Source: Phycisphaeraceae bacterium (GTDB lineage Bacteria; Planctomycetota; Phycisphaerae; Phycisphaerales; UBA1924). Taken from it: a stretch of DNA of 64,000 nt. Shown here piece by piece: positions 8,205 to 16,070 of this stretch (within the stretch, counting starts at the first letter, position 1; each line of letters opens with the position of its first letter). The notes beneath the pieces were generated by a model. That model was not told the DNA's origin and ran no database searches. It saw only the letters and a program-made list of their open reading frames with translations. Location of the stretch: assembly GCA_019636845.1 (NCBI GenBank), contig JAHBWV010000001.1:2604001-2668000 (forward strand), in the 5' to 3' direction. The position numbers and the translations under genes are program-made.

Positions 8205-9716
8205 ATGAGTCGCATCAATACGAACGTCGCTTCTCTTGTTGGTCAGCGGGTCCTGGGCGGCAACAACGCCTCCCTCAACAACTCGCTCCAGCGCCTCAGC
8301 ACCGGCCTTCGGATCAACCGAGGCAAGGATGATCCCGCTGGTCTCATCGCGTCGGAGAATCTCCGCTCCGACCTCCGCGGCCTCAACGCCGCCATCGGCA
8401 ACGCAGAGCGCGCCGATCAGGTCGTCAACATCGCCGAGGGTGGCCTCCAGGAGATCTCCGGTCTTCTGACCGAACTCCAGGGCCTCCTCACCACCACCGC
8501 CTCGACCGCAGGGCTCTCCGACGAGGAGAAGAAGGCCAACCAGCTCCAGATCGATTCGATCCTCCAGACCATCGATCGCATCTCCTCCTCCACCTCCTTC
8601 CAGGGCTTCAAGCTCCTCAACGGCAACTTCGACTATCAGGTCTCCGGCGTCGACAGCGGCGTCAGCAACTACACCGTCAACGCCGCCAAGCTCACCGCCG
8701 GCGGCACACTCGACGTCGATGTCCTCGTCACACAGTCCGCTCAGCAGGGACAGCTCTACATGTCCTTCGGCGGCGGCAGCATCGACCTCAACGGCTCCGG
8801 CAGGCAGTTCACCATCGAGGTCTCCGGTGCTCTCGGCTCCCGCGAGCTCCAGTTCTCCTCGGGCACCTCGCTCGCCGACATCGAGTCCGCAATCAACACC
8901 TACAGCGATGTCACCGGCGTCACGGCCTCCGCGTCGTCCAGCGGCATCACCCTCCTCTCCAACGAGTTCGGCAAGGCACAGTTCGTCTCCGTCAAGGTCG
9001 TTGACGCCGCAGACGTCACCGGCTCGGGCGTCGGCCTCTACAAGTTCGAGAACAACGACGCCAACAGCGTCAACTCCACCATCAACAGCACCTTCGCCGC
9101 CGCAACCAACGGCATCCGCGACGCCGGCCAGAACGTCCAGGGCACCATCAACGGCCTGGTCGCCACCTCCACCGGCAAGACCCTCCGCGTCAACTCCGAC
9201 TTCCTCGATGTCGAGCTCACCCTCGACACCGGCTCCGCTCAGGCGCTCGCCACGGTCGATGCCTTCTCGATCACCGGTGGCGGAGCAGACTTCCAGCTCG
9301 CCGGCGCGGTCGACATCGCGGGCAAGGTCTCCCTGGGCATCCGCGACGTCACCACCCGCAAGCTGGGTGCAGCGTCGGGCGCGGGCTTCCTCAGCGACCT
9401 CGGCTCCGGCCGCTCCAACAACGTGGTTGACGGCGACATGACCAGCGCCCAGAAGATCGTTGACTCGGCCATCGAGCAGATCTCCGGCATGCGTGGCCGC
9501 CTCGGTGCCTTCCAGCGGAACGTGGTCGGCGCGACCATCCGCTCGCTCAACATCGCGGTCGAGAACACCTCCGCCGCAGAGAGCGTCATCCGCGACACCG
9601 ACTTCGCCACCGAGACCGCCTCGCTCACCCGCAACCAGATCCTGGTCTCGGCCTCGACGAACATCCTCGCCATCGCCAACAGCCAGCCGCAGGCCGTCCT
9701 GCAGCTCCTCGGCTAA
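8205..9716 (+). CDS. fliC: Flagellin, copy 2
   Basis: This 503-residue filament subunit has complete D0/D1 helices (LQRLSTGLRINRGKDDPAG near the N-terminus; NQILVSASTNILAIANSQPQ at the C-terminus). It is related to copy 1 in the conserved ends but has a different Ser/Thr-rich middle, so the two may form different filament regions or be differentially expressed. It has its own 330-base leader containing a GGA-loop hairpin and ends at a strong terminator (9761). A GGAGG ribosome binding site lies 5 bases upstream of the start. Confidence 0.96.
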   Translation: MSRINTNVASLVGQRVLGGNNASLNNSLQRLSTGLRINRGKDDPAGLIASENLRSDLRGLNAAIGNAERADQVVNIAEGGLQEISGLLTELQGLLTTTASTAGLSDEEKKANQLQIDSILQTIDRISSSTSFQGFKLLNGNFDYQVSGVDSGVSNYTVNAAKLTAGGTLDVDVLVTQSAQQGQLYMSFGGGSIDLNGSGRQFTIEVSGALGSRELQFSSGTSLADIESAINTYSDVTGVTASASSSGITLLSNEFGKAQFVSVKVVDAADVTGSGVGLYKFENNDANSVNSTINSTFAAATNGIRDAGQNVQGTINGLVATSTGKTLRVNSDFLDVELTLDTGSAQALATVDAFSITGGGADFQLAGAVDIAGKVSLGIRDVTTRKLGAASGAGFLSDLGSGRSNNVVDGDMTSAQKIVDSAIEQISGMRGRLGAFQRNVVGATIRSLNIAVENTSAAESVIRDTDFATETASLTRNQILVSASTNILAIANSQPQAVLQLLG

Positions 9717-9760
9717 AGCGAACGCCGGGACGACCGGCTGAGGTAACCCCCTGATCCCAC

Positions 9761-9795
9761 GGCCCCGGAGCACACGCTCCGGGGCCTTTCGTTTT
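9761..9795 (+). terminator. Rho-independent terminator after flagellin 2
   Basis: A perfect 11-bp stem (arms 9761-9771 and 9776-9786) with the loop ACAC is followed by TTTCGTTTT. It closes the flagellar cluster. Confidence 0.92.
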
Positions 9796-9836
9796 GCACC
9801 CCTTCGCGCCCATCGATCCGATCTCTACATCACCCC

Positions 9837-10853
9837 ATGCCGACGGCTCGAACAACCCCGCCGCCCTCACGCAAGAAGCGCCCCGCGCCCCACGACGACC
9901 TGCCCCGCGCCCTCGCCACCGACATCGACCTCTTCTTCACCTACATCAGGGTCGAGTGCGGCTTCAGGCCCAACACCCTCGCCGCATACGGACACGACAT
10001 CCTGACGCTCGCCCGCGACATCGTCGTCCGAGGCGTTGGCTCATGGAGCTCCGTCAACGGTCGCATGCTCTCCGAGCACCTCGCCTCGCTCCACGCCATC
10101 CACAACATGGAGCCCTCCAGCGTCGCTCGCCACCTCGCCACGCTCCGCGTCTTCTTCCGCTTCCTTCACGCCCGCTCCGTCATCGCAGAGGACCCCACCA
10201 CTCTCCTCGAACGGCCCACACGCTGGAAGAAGCTCCCGAACGTCCTCTCTCCCAAGCAGATGCGGGCTCTCGTCGAGACGCCCCAACCCGTCGCACCCAA
10301 GCCGGACACCGAGGCAACGCCCCGCGCCTTCCGCACGTTGCCGCAACTCTGGATGCGCGACAGAGCCATGCTCGAGCTGATGTACGCCTGCGGCCTGCGG
10401 GCCAGCGAGACCGCCGACTTGCTCCTCACCGACTGGGTGCCGACGCTCGGCATCATCCGCGTGCGCGGCAAGGGCGAGAAGGAGCGGATCGTGCCCGTCG
10501 GTGAGCACGCGGTCATCGCGACCGAACGCTACCTCGAACACTGTCGCCCGCGCCTCGTCAAGCCGGGCGCAAAGGACAAGGGCCGGCTGCTTCTCTCGGT
10601 CAGGGGCCTGCCGCTGGAGCGGGTTGCGATCTGGCAGCTCGTCCGCAAGCACGCCAACGCCGCGGGGCTGCGCGAGGTCCACCCGCACATGCTCCGCCAC
10701 TCCTTCGCGACGCACCTGCTGATGGGAGGCGCGGACCTGCGTGTCGTGCAGGAGCTGCTCGGACACGCCGACATCGCCACGACCCAGATCTACACGCACG
10801 TGGACAAGACACGCCTGCGGAGCGTCCACCAGAAGTACCACCCGAGGGGATGA
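9837..10853 (+). CDS. xerD: Tyrosine recombinase, XerC/XerD type
   Basis: Site-specific recombinase that resolves chromosome dimers at dif. The N-terminal SAM-like core-binding domain spans about residues 25-115. The catalytic domain follows from about 130 and contains the first Arg in CGLRASE, the HMLRHSFATHLL box (His-x-x-Arg), a late His in ELLGHADIATTQ, and the nucleophile Tyr in IYTHVDKTRLR. The pattern SSVARHLATLRVFFRFL and the linker LERPTRWKKLPNVLSPKQM resemble XerD more than XerC, but the distinction is not secure. At 338 residues it is about 40 longer than E. coli XerD because of an N-terminal extension of about 25 residues rich in Pro/Arg and an insert near residue 160. It is convergent with aroK. 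Confidence 0.88.
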   Translation: MPTARTTPPPSRKKRPAPHDDLPRALATDIDLFFTYIRVECGFRPNTLAAYGHDILTLARDIVVRGVGSWSSVNGRMLSEHLASLHAIHNMEPSSVARHLATLRVFFRFLHARSVIAEDPTTLLERPTRWKKLPNVLSPKQMRALVETPQPVAPKPDTEATPRAFRTLPQLWMRDRAMLELMYACGLRASETADLLLTDWVPTLGIIRVRGKGEKERIVPVGEHAVIATERYLEHCRPRLVKPGAKDKGRLLLSVRGLPLERVAIWQLVRKHANAAGLREVHPHMLRHSFATHLLMGGADLRVVQELLGHADIATTQIYTHVDKTRLRSVHQKYHPRG

Positions 10854-10869
10854 CGCCCGCGCACGCTCG

Positions 10870-11409
10870 TCACTGGCCGATGGCCGTGCGCAGCATGACG
10901 AGGGCCTCGGACTGCGAGAGCCCGTCGACCTCTACAACCTCATCCGCGAGGGCGAGATACAGCGGGTCGCGCCGCGCGAGGATCCCTTCGACCTCGTCGA
11001 GCACGCCCGAGCCGGTGAGCGACGGGCGTCCGGTGTTGTCCGCGCCGGAGAGGCGCTTGCGGAGCGTCTCCGCCGATGCACGCAGATAGACGACGATGGC
11101 GCGTGCCGCGCGCTGCTGCTCGATCAGCATCTCCTTTGCGCCGGGCGCGGTCGGGGTGCCGCCGCCGAGCGAGAGCACTGCGCCGGGCGTTGCGAGGGCC
11201 TTCGCGAGCGCGAGCGTCTCGCCCCTGCGGAAGCCCTCTTCGCCATCTTTCTCCCACGCCTCGGCGACCGAAGTGCGTGAGAGCATGCGAGGAGTGAGCT
11301 CATCGAGATCGACGAAGTCGCGTGCGGTCTCGATGGCGATGGCTCTACCCAGCGTGGTTTTGCCGCTGCCTCGCATTCCGATCAGGATGAGCGTGAGTTC
11401 CGCCGCCAT
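10870..11409 (-). CDS. aroK: Shikimate kinase
   Basis: Phosphorylates shikimate at the 3-OH in the aromatic amino-acid pathway. The 179-residue protein has the Walker A loop GMRGSGKTT (residues 11-19), the shikimate-binding Asp in DFVDLDELT, the conserved Arg in EGFRRGE, the glycine-rich LSLGGGT, and the lid region with RPSLTG. Length is typical. It lies 34 bases downstream of efp on the same strand, and a TACACT hexamer 7 bases before the start suggests its own leaderless promoter. It is convergent with xerD, 16 bases away. Confidence 0.93.
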   Translation of the reverse strand: MAAELTLILIGMRGSGKTTLGRAIAIETARDFVDLDELTPRMLSRTSVAEAWEKDGEEGFRRGETLALAKALATPGAVLSLGGGTPTAPGAKEMLIEQQRAARAIVVYLRASAETLRKRLSGADNTGRPSLTGSGVLDEVEGILARRDPLYLALADEVVEVDGLSQSEALVMLRTAIGQ

Positions 11410-11416
11410 TCGACGG

Positions 11417-11422
11417 AGTGTA
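11417..11422 (-). promoter_or_regulatory. Candidate -10 element for leaderless aroK mRNA
   Basis: TACACT on the minus strand ends 7 bases before the aroK ATG, and there is no Shine-Dalgarno sequence. It is one of thirteen TANNNT elements at this spacing in the window. Confidence 0.45.
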
Positions 11423-11443
11423 CCTCACACCCGATCGGGGCAC

Positions 11444-11998
11444 TCAGGCGCGGGAGAGGTACGACCCATCGGCGGTCGAGATCTTGATCTTCTCGCCGGT
11501 CTCGATGAAGGGGGGGACGCGGGTCTTGAGCCCGGTCTCGCAGGTGGCTTCCTTCAACTGATTCGTCGCGGTCGCGTTCTTGATGCCGGGGGGCGTGTCG
11601 GTGACGGTGAGCTCGACCGAGGCGGGAAGCTCCACGCGGATCGGGTTTCCATCGTTGCAGAGAACAATCACCTCGGTGTTGGGACGGAGGTAGTAGATCG
11701 CATCGCCGACCAGCGCTTTGTTGAGGACGTGCTGGTCATAGTTCTCAAGGTCCATGAAGGTCGAGCCGGTGTTGTCCGTGAAGAGGAACTCCATCGGACG
11801 CCGGTCCAGCTCGACGACCTGAAGGTCCTCGGTGGGCTGCATCCGCTTGTCCAGTTGCTTGCCGGAGAGAACCTCTCGATAGGTCAGCTGCACGAAGGCG
11901 CGAAGGTTGCCCGGCGTGCGATGCTCGATCCCGACAACCACGCAGAGCTTGCCATCCATGTTGAAACCGATACCGGGACGCATCTCGCTGACCTTCAT
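11444..11998 (-). CDS. efp: Elongation factor P
   Basis: EF-P enters the ribosomal E/P site and relieves stalling at polyproline. The 184-residue protein has the three family domains: an N-terminal KOW-like domain (1-65), an OB domain with LFTDNTGSTFMDLENYDQ, and a C-terminal OB domain with the EF-P signature near PPGIKNATATNQLKEATCETG and the ending GEKIKISTADGSYLSRA. At the tip of domain I, where most EF-Ps carry a modified Lys or Arg, the loop reads TPGNLRAF, with Asn at the usual position and Arg two residues later. A GAAGGAAG ribosome binding site precedes ATG 11998. It lies upstream of aroK. Confidence 0.95.
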   Translation of the reverse strand: MKVSEMRPGIGFNMDGKLCVVVGIEHRTPGNLRAFVQLTYREVLSGKQLDKRMQPTEDLQVVELDRRPMEFLFTDNTGSTFMDLENYDQHVLNKALVGDAIYYLRPNTEVIVLCNDGNPIRVELPASVELTVTDTPPGIKNATATNQLKEATCETGLKTRVPPFIETGEKIKISTADGSYLSRA

Positions 11999-12158
11999 CG
12001 CATCTTCCTTCGAATCGCATGCGTGTTCGGAAACAGTCAGGGCGAGTGCCCCCGACTGGTAGGAGGTGAGTGTAGGCGATGCACCCGCGGCGACGCGCGT
12101 TGGTACGCTGAGGTGCCGGGATCACAACGGGCTCAACGCCGGAATCAGGAGGACACAC

Positions 12159-13250
12159 ATGCGCGACCGAGCCGATCGACAGGGCGACATGACCGGGATG
12201 GATCGGCGGGCGTTCGTCGCCGCGGCTTGCGCTATGGGCCTGTGGCTGGCAGCCGGGAGCAGCGTCGCGCGTGCTCATGCGCAGCAGCCCCCGCGGACAC
12301 GTCCGGGCCGAGATTCGACCGATCCCGCACCGAGCGAGCCGGCACCCGTTCCGCCGGGGTACTTCGCGTGGGCCGCGCTCTCGGATCGCGTGCTCTTCGC
12401 GCCGGGCGATGGCGGGAACGCCCTGCTGCTGCTCGCGCCGCGGGGCGGCGCGTGCGCGCTCGTCGATGCCAAGATGCCGTACACCGCCACGACGCTGCGA
12501 CGCGAGGCCGAGCAGCGTGGCGGCACCATCGAGACGGTGATCAACACGCACCACCACCTCGATCACATCGGCGGGAACCTGGCGTTCTCTGCCGATACGC
12601 GGATCGTCGCGCACGCGAACGCCAAGCCGCGCGTCGCGCCCCAGCTCGAACGGCTCCGCCAGTTTCTCAAGAGCGGCGTGCGCACCGTTTCCAACAGCGA
12701 TGGCATCAACAAGGAGCAGGCGTTGAAGGACGCCGAGGCCCTCGCGGCGGCTGCGGACACGATCGCCGCAGAGCGATGGGCTCCGACGCAGACTTTCAGC
12801 GGGCGGATCGGCTCTGCGAATCTCGGCGCGATGCCGATCGATCTTCACCAGGTCGGGGCGGGGCACACGGACAACGACGTGATCGTCCACGCGCCGCAGC
12901 TCGACGTGGTCCACATGGGTGATCTGCTCTTTCACAATCTCTATCCGTTCATCGATCGCGACTCGGGCGCGAGGGTGCGCGACTGGATCAAGACGCTTAA
13001 GTACGCCAAGCGGCTGTGCAAGCCGAAGACGATCGTGGTGCCCGGCCACGGCGACGTGACGGACGTGAAGGGGATCGACGGGATGATCGAGTATTTCGAG
13101 ACATCGATGGACTTCGTGCAGAAGCAGATCCGCCAGAAGAAGCCGCGGGAAGAGGTGGTGGCGATGACCGTCCCCGGTCAGGAGTCGCGCGGCTTCGAGC
13201 ACCTGCGCGAGCGGGCCATGGGCGCGATGTACGACGAGTTGATGGGGTGA
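12159..13250 (+). CDS. Exported metallo-beta-lactamase-fold hydrolase
   Basis: The 363-residue protein begins with a probable Tat signal (MDRRAF, then a hydrophobic AAACAMGLWLAAGSS and a cleavage-like ARAHA). The mature part has the metallo-beta-lactamase zinc signature NTHHHLDHIGG (HxHxDH class), a later His in GAGHTDND, Asp near HMGDLLFHNLYPF, and a final VPGHGDV. The substrate is unknown. Related proteins in soil and marine bacteria act as lactonase- or Zn-hydrolase-like periplasmic enzymes. The start at 12159 follows AGGAGG at 12147-12152. It diverges from efp across 160 bases. Confidence 0.85.
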   Translation: MRDRADRQGDMTGMDRRAFVAAACAMGLWLAAGSSVARAHAQQPPRTRPGRDSTDPAPSEPAPVPPGYFAWAALSDRVLFAPGDGGNALLLLAPRGGACALVDAKMPYTATTLRREAEQRGGTIETVINTHHHLDHIGGNLAFSADTRIVAHANAKPRVAPQLERLRQFLKSGVRTVSNSDGINKEQALKDAEALAAAADTIAAERWAPTQTFSGRIGSANLGAMPIDLHQVGAGHTDNDVIVHAPQLDVVHMGDLLFHNLYPFIDRDSGARVRDWIKTLKYAKRLCKPKTIVVPGHGDVTDVKGIDGMIEYFETSMDFVQKQIRQKKPREEVVAMTVPGQESRGFEHLRERAMGAMYDELMG

Positions 13251-13280
13251 GGGGGATGGAGGCACGGCGTGCCGGAGCGA

Positions 13281-14297
13281 TCAGCCCGACGCGAGGGATG
13301 AGTGGTGCGTTGGCGTGGACTCGGGTGGGTCGGGGATGTCGGGGATGTCGGGGATGTCGGGTGGGTGGGCGATGAATGCCGCGAGTTCGGGCGGAAGCGT
13401 GGCGAGGAACTCGGGTGGGAGTGGCGCGTTCTCGTCGATGTCTGAAATGTCGATGCCGAGTGAGTGGGCGAGGGACTCGAGCTCGACGGTGATGTCTTCG
13501 ATGGAGGAGGGAGAAGAGAACGCAGAAGGCGAATGCGAAGAGACCACAGAGTTCTCAGAGAGCGCTGCGTTGCACAGAGAAGAGGGCACATCAGGGCACG
13601 AGACCGAAGAGGACGTGTCTGAACGCGAAGGCCGCGGAGGACTCGAAGAGCAAGACTCTTTGAACGCAGAGGACGTGGAGGAAGCGGAGGTGCTGGACTC
13701 GGAGGGAGAGGACTCGGAGGGAGAGGGTGCTGGGCCACGGATCGTGCGAGCGCGGGTGAGATCGGATTCAGAGATGGGGATGACGCGCGAGAGGCGGTAG
13801 AGGTGGTAGGCGGCTTTGCGGGCGCGTTCGGAGGCGCGGATGTAATCGGGATCGCTCAGGTGGGATGCGGGATCGGGCTTGGAGCGCGCGAGTGCGTTGA
13901 AGTCGTCGAGGATGCGGACGAGGACGCGCACGGCGGAGGAGAGGTTGCAGGAAGCCGCGAGGCGAACGTGGGTGTGTGCGCCGGATTCCATCTCGCGGAC
14001 GCGGGCCTGGATCTCGGGGCGGGCGAGCCAGAGGGTGAGGGCGGCGACGGTGATGTTGTGGGCACGAGCGACAGAGGCGAGTGAGGCGTCGGGATCGGTG
14101 AGGGATTGGAGGATGGCATCGGAAGACGAAGAGAACGCGGAGGACTCGGAGTGTCGCAGAGGGGGAGAAGCGGAAGGAGCAGAGGGACACTGGGGCAAAG
14201 GGGCAGAGGGTGAAGAGGACGGACAGACACCGTTCTGGAGAACGGTGCCACCCGGAGCGGTGTTACGGGGAGGAGATGTCGCGGTGTGGGCGACCAT
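13281..14297 (-). CDS. Low-complexity protein with a putative helix-turn-helix core
   Basis: The 338-residue product is not a family I recognise with certainty. Residues about 55-175 look folded: DAILQSLTDPDASLASVARAHNI followed by TVAALTLWLARPEIQAR resembles a small-terminase or Hin-type HTH, then helices with VRVLVRILDDFNALA and a KAAYHLYRLSRV helix. The remainder is Ser/Pro-rich. A 200-residue segment is encoded by degenerate TCTGCGTT/CTCTTCG-type repeats, and the C-terminus carries DIPDIPDIPD from a 9-bp tandem repeat. The reading frame is intact through the repeats, which favours a real gene. No clear ribosome binding site is seen. Confidence 0.55.
   Translation of the reverse strand: MVAHTATSPPRNTAPGGTVLQNGVCPSSSPSAPLPQCPSAPSASPPLRHSESSAFSSSSDAILQSLTDPDASLASVARAHNITVAALTLWLARPEIQARVREMESGAHTHVRLAASCNLSSAVRVLVRILDDFNALARSKPDPASHLSDPDYIRASERARKAAYHLYRLSRVIPISESDLTRARTIRGPAPSPSESSPSESSTSASSTSSAFKESCSSSPPRPSRSDTSSSVSCPDVPSSLCNAALSENSVVSSHSPSAFSSPSSIEDITVELESLAHSLGIDISDIDENAPLPPEFLATLPPELAAFIAHPPDIPDIPDIPDPPESTPTHHSSLASG
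13330..13356. repeat. 9-bp tandem repeat, three copies
   Basis: TCGGGGATG is repeated three times in frame within the gene at 13281-14297, encoding an Asp-Ile-Pro tract. Copy number could vary without breaking the frame. Confidence 0.85.
13490..13740. repeat. Degenerate CTCTGCGTT-type dispersed repeat inside a CDS
   Basis: Read on the minus strand, this stretch is a run of variants of TCTGCGTTC, CTCTTCGG, CCTCCGCGG and CTTCGCGTTC. This resembles intergenic repeats that are widespread in Planctomycetota and some other phyla. Here they are translated as a Ser-rich segment. The family comparison is from general knowledge and was not searched. Confidence 0.5.
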
Positions 14298-14816
14298 GCC
14301 ACGAAGATACGCGGCGGTGGAAGCGATGCAAGGGGGAGGTGGGCCGGAAATGGCCTCTCACTGACAGACGTATGTCAGTGAGAGGTACAGATTTTTGGGG
14401 ATGGGGGGGGTGGCAGGGGAGAGCCGCGATTGTGGAGCACCAAAGGTGCGCTCGAAGCGGAGCCCGGGGCAATGCCCCGGGATGCGGATGTTGTGGTTTC
14501 TGAGTAGCCCGGAAGGGGCAGCACAAAGGTGCGCCGTGCGCTGAGTTGTGTCGCCCTTTCAGGGCTCGACAAACAATGGAGGGGCAATGGCTAGGACGAC
14601 CTGGTCTCCGGGGCGTCGCTCGTGCCTTCGGCACTCGCTTGCCCTGGGCTGTGGCTGGGACCGCCCGTTGGGCCTCAGGAGCGAGGCGTGGCGCATCTCG
14701 GAGGTCGAAGAGCAGCGAGATTGGCCCAAAGCGGCCAATCTGCGGTGGCAATGGGAAGGGGCTCATTGGTGCCACCAGCCACGGCGCAAGAAGATGTTGG
14801 TGCCACCAGCCGACGT
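14298..14816. other. Gene-free stretch of 519 bases with decayed repeat sequence
   Basis: No convincing coding frame is seen. The stretch contains a G-run (14400-14410), a 19-base GC palindrome at 14463-14481, and phrases such as CACAAAGGTGCG and CCCTTTCAGGGC. These look like remnants of a dispersed palindromic element. Confidence 0.5.
14463..14481. repeat. GC-rich palindrome
   Basis: CCCGGGGCA and TGCCCCGGG pair almost perfectly around a single A, giving a strong hairpin in either strand. It lies in the gene-free repeat zone and may be a REP-like unit. Confidence 0.6.
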
Positions 14817-15122
14817 CTAGCCACCGATGCCCGCATAGAGCGTGCCGTGGATCACGAAGAACATGGCCCACGTTGCGAGGCCGATCAGATTGCAGAGTCC
14901 CAGGCAGATCGCGATCCTCAGACATGCTCGTGTGCGAGACCTCACCAAGTGATGGATTGCAAATGTGTTCGACACAATCAGCGAACTCGCAAGCACAATC
15001 TGAAGCACCCGGATGCCCTGCCAATCATTCGCGAAGACCGGGAGGCCTGCGATGAGATACACCACGAGGTCGATGCAGAAGACGAGAGGGAACAAGCGTG
15101 TGATCAATCGCTTCGCGGGCAT
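14817..15122 (-). CDS. Small three-helix membrane protein of unknown function
   Basis: The 101-residue protein starts MPAKRLITR and then has three hydrophobic segments at about residues 9-27, 38-57 and 70-93, separated by short basic loops (HHLVRSRTRACLR). This predicts an inner-membrane protein with a cytoplasmic N-terminus. I recognise no family. A TAAGAT hexamer ends 6 bases before the ATG, so it may be expressed from a leaderless mRNA. The gene is surrounded by repeats and a transposase, so it may be cargo of a mobile region. Confidence 0.55.
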   Translation of the reverse strand: MPAKRLITRLFPLVFCIDLVVYLIAGLPVFANDWQGIRVLQIVLASSLIVSNTFAIHHLVRSRTRACLRIAICLGLCNLIGLATWAMFFVIHGTLYAGIGG

Positions 15123-15128
15123 GTGCGG

Positions 15129-15134
15129 ATCTTA
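15129..15134 (-). promoter_or_regulatory. Candidate -10 element for leaderless transcript of the small membrane protein
   Basis: TAAGAT on the minus strand ends 6 bases before the ATG at 15122, with no Shine-Dalgarno sequence. Confidence 0.4.
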
Positions 15135-15157
15135 GCAGAACGCAAAGACGAAGATAA

Positions 15158-15182
15158 CCCGAGCTTGCGCTCGGGGCTCCCT
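15158..15182 (+). repeat. REP-like palindrome, copy 1
   Basis: CCCGAGC-TTGC-GCTCGGG forms a 7-bp hairpin followed by GCTCCC. The same unit occurs at 15298 (inverted), 16019 and 24173. This copy and the 16019 copy share further similarity downstream, including GTGTCAGCGATCGA. Confidence 0.8.
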
Positions 15183-15289
15183 TTTGCGTGCGTGTGATCA
15201 AGGAAGTGTCAGCGATCGAATGTGAGATGGTGGGTCAGGCGTGGGGTTGGACGGATAGCAATCGAGAAAGAAGAACCGCAGCGGTGCAT

Positions 15290-15318
15290 AAGGGGAGCCC
15301 CGAGCGCAAGCTCGGGGT
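15290..15318 (-). repeat. REP-like palindrome, copy 2 (inverted)
   Basis: The perfect 8-bp stem CCCCGAGC/GCTCGGGG (15298-15305, 15310-15317) with a 4-base loop lies just beyond the 3' end of the RAYT transposase gene, in the opposite orientation to copies 1 and 3. Confidence 0.82.
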
Positions 15319-15325
15319 GTTTGCG

Positions 15326-15916
15326 CTACGGCGGAGGAGTGGTTTGTTCAGCACGGCGAGTGCGCGGGCGCAGACCGAGTTTCACGTCCCAGTCTTCGCG
15401 GCCACTGATCGGTACGCGATCGTCCTGCATCTCCGAAACGTATCGGATGGCTGCGGCGAGCGAGCCAGGTTCGAAGAGGTGGATGGTGCTCGCATGGTCG
15501 GTCCATGGGCGTTGGCGCGGGGAGATGTGGCAGCGGCGGCGCAGTTCGCGGGTCCCCCAGTCCTTGAGTTGTTTGACGATGGTCTCGGGCTCGACGAAGA
15601 GAGCCGGAACAGAGCCCTCGATTCGACTGAGGACGACAACATGGACGTGATTCGAGCGAACGGAGATCGCTTTGAGGGTCCAGTGTCGGCGGGTGCAGTG
15701 CTCACACATGATGGCCTCGACGTCGCATCGGGCCTCGCGTGTGAGCACAACCGGCGTGTGCGCGAGAGACGCGAGGGTGCGCTGGAAGCGATCGCGATCG
15801 GGCGCGAGGCGCGGCGTGCCGCGTGCGTTGTGCTCGCGATCGACCGAGCCCGCGTCGTCGCCGTGAAGCCACGTTCCGTACGTGTGCCATGTAAGGAAGT
15901 AGGCGGGTGCGGGCAT
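15326..15916 (-). CDS. REP-associated tyrosine (Y1) transposase, RAYT
   Basis: The 196-residue protein belongs to the Y1/HUH single-strand transposases. The HUH metal-binding motif is in VRSNHVHVVVLSR. The catalytic Tyr is probably in AAAIRYVSEMQDD near the C-terminus. The N-terminus (PAPAYFLTWHTYGTWL) is characteristic of RAYT proteins, which process REP hairpins. Copies of one REP palindrome lie on both sides (15298 and 16019), supporting a functional partnership. A TATCAT hexamer ends 6 bases before the ATG. The frame is intact, so the protein could be active. Confidence 0.85.
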   Translation of the reverse strand: MPAPAYFLTWHTYGTWLHGDDAGSVDREHNARGTPRLAPDRDRFQRTLASLAHTPVVLTREARCDVEAIMCEHCTRRHWTLKAISVRSNHVHVVVLSRIEGSVPALFVEPETIVKQLKDWGTRELRRRCHISPRQRPWTDHASTIHLFEPGSLAAAIRYVSEMQDDRVPISGREDWDVKLGLRPRTRRAEQTTPPP

Positions 15917-15922
15917 GAGAGG

Positions 15923-15928
15923 ATGATA
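15923..15928 (-). promoter_or_regulatory. Candidate -10 element for leaderless RAYT mRNA
   Basis: TATCAT on the minus strand ends 6 bases before ATG 15916. Confidence 0.4.
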
Positions 15929-16016
15929 ACAGGGTGACAGACGAAGAAATCGCGAGCGCGCGCTGGAAGTTCTTCTTTACTTGGGGGCGTGGATACCAGG
16001 GGAGAGCGCGACGAAG

Positions 16017-16047
16017 AACCCCGAGCTTGCGCTCGGGGCTCCCTTTT
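16017..16047 (+). repeat. REP-like palindrome, copy 3
   Basis: CCCCGAGC/GCTCGGGG with the loop TTGC (16019-16038) is followed by CTCCCTTTTG, as in copy 1. It ends about 24 bases before the 3' end of mqnC, and the shared downstream block GTGTCAGCGATCGA reaches into the mqnC stop region. Confidence 0.82.
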
Positions 16048-16070
16048 GTGTCAGTGAGATGAATGAGGTG

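Noticed and set aside
8034-9773. Long minus-strand open frame antisense to flagellin 2 (579 codons)
   Set aside because: It is a shadow of the third-position GC bias of the real flagellin gene. The translation is Gly/Asp/Ala/Val-rich with no family features.
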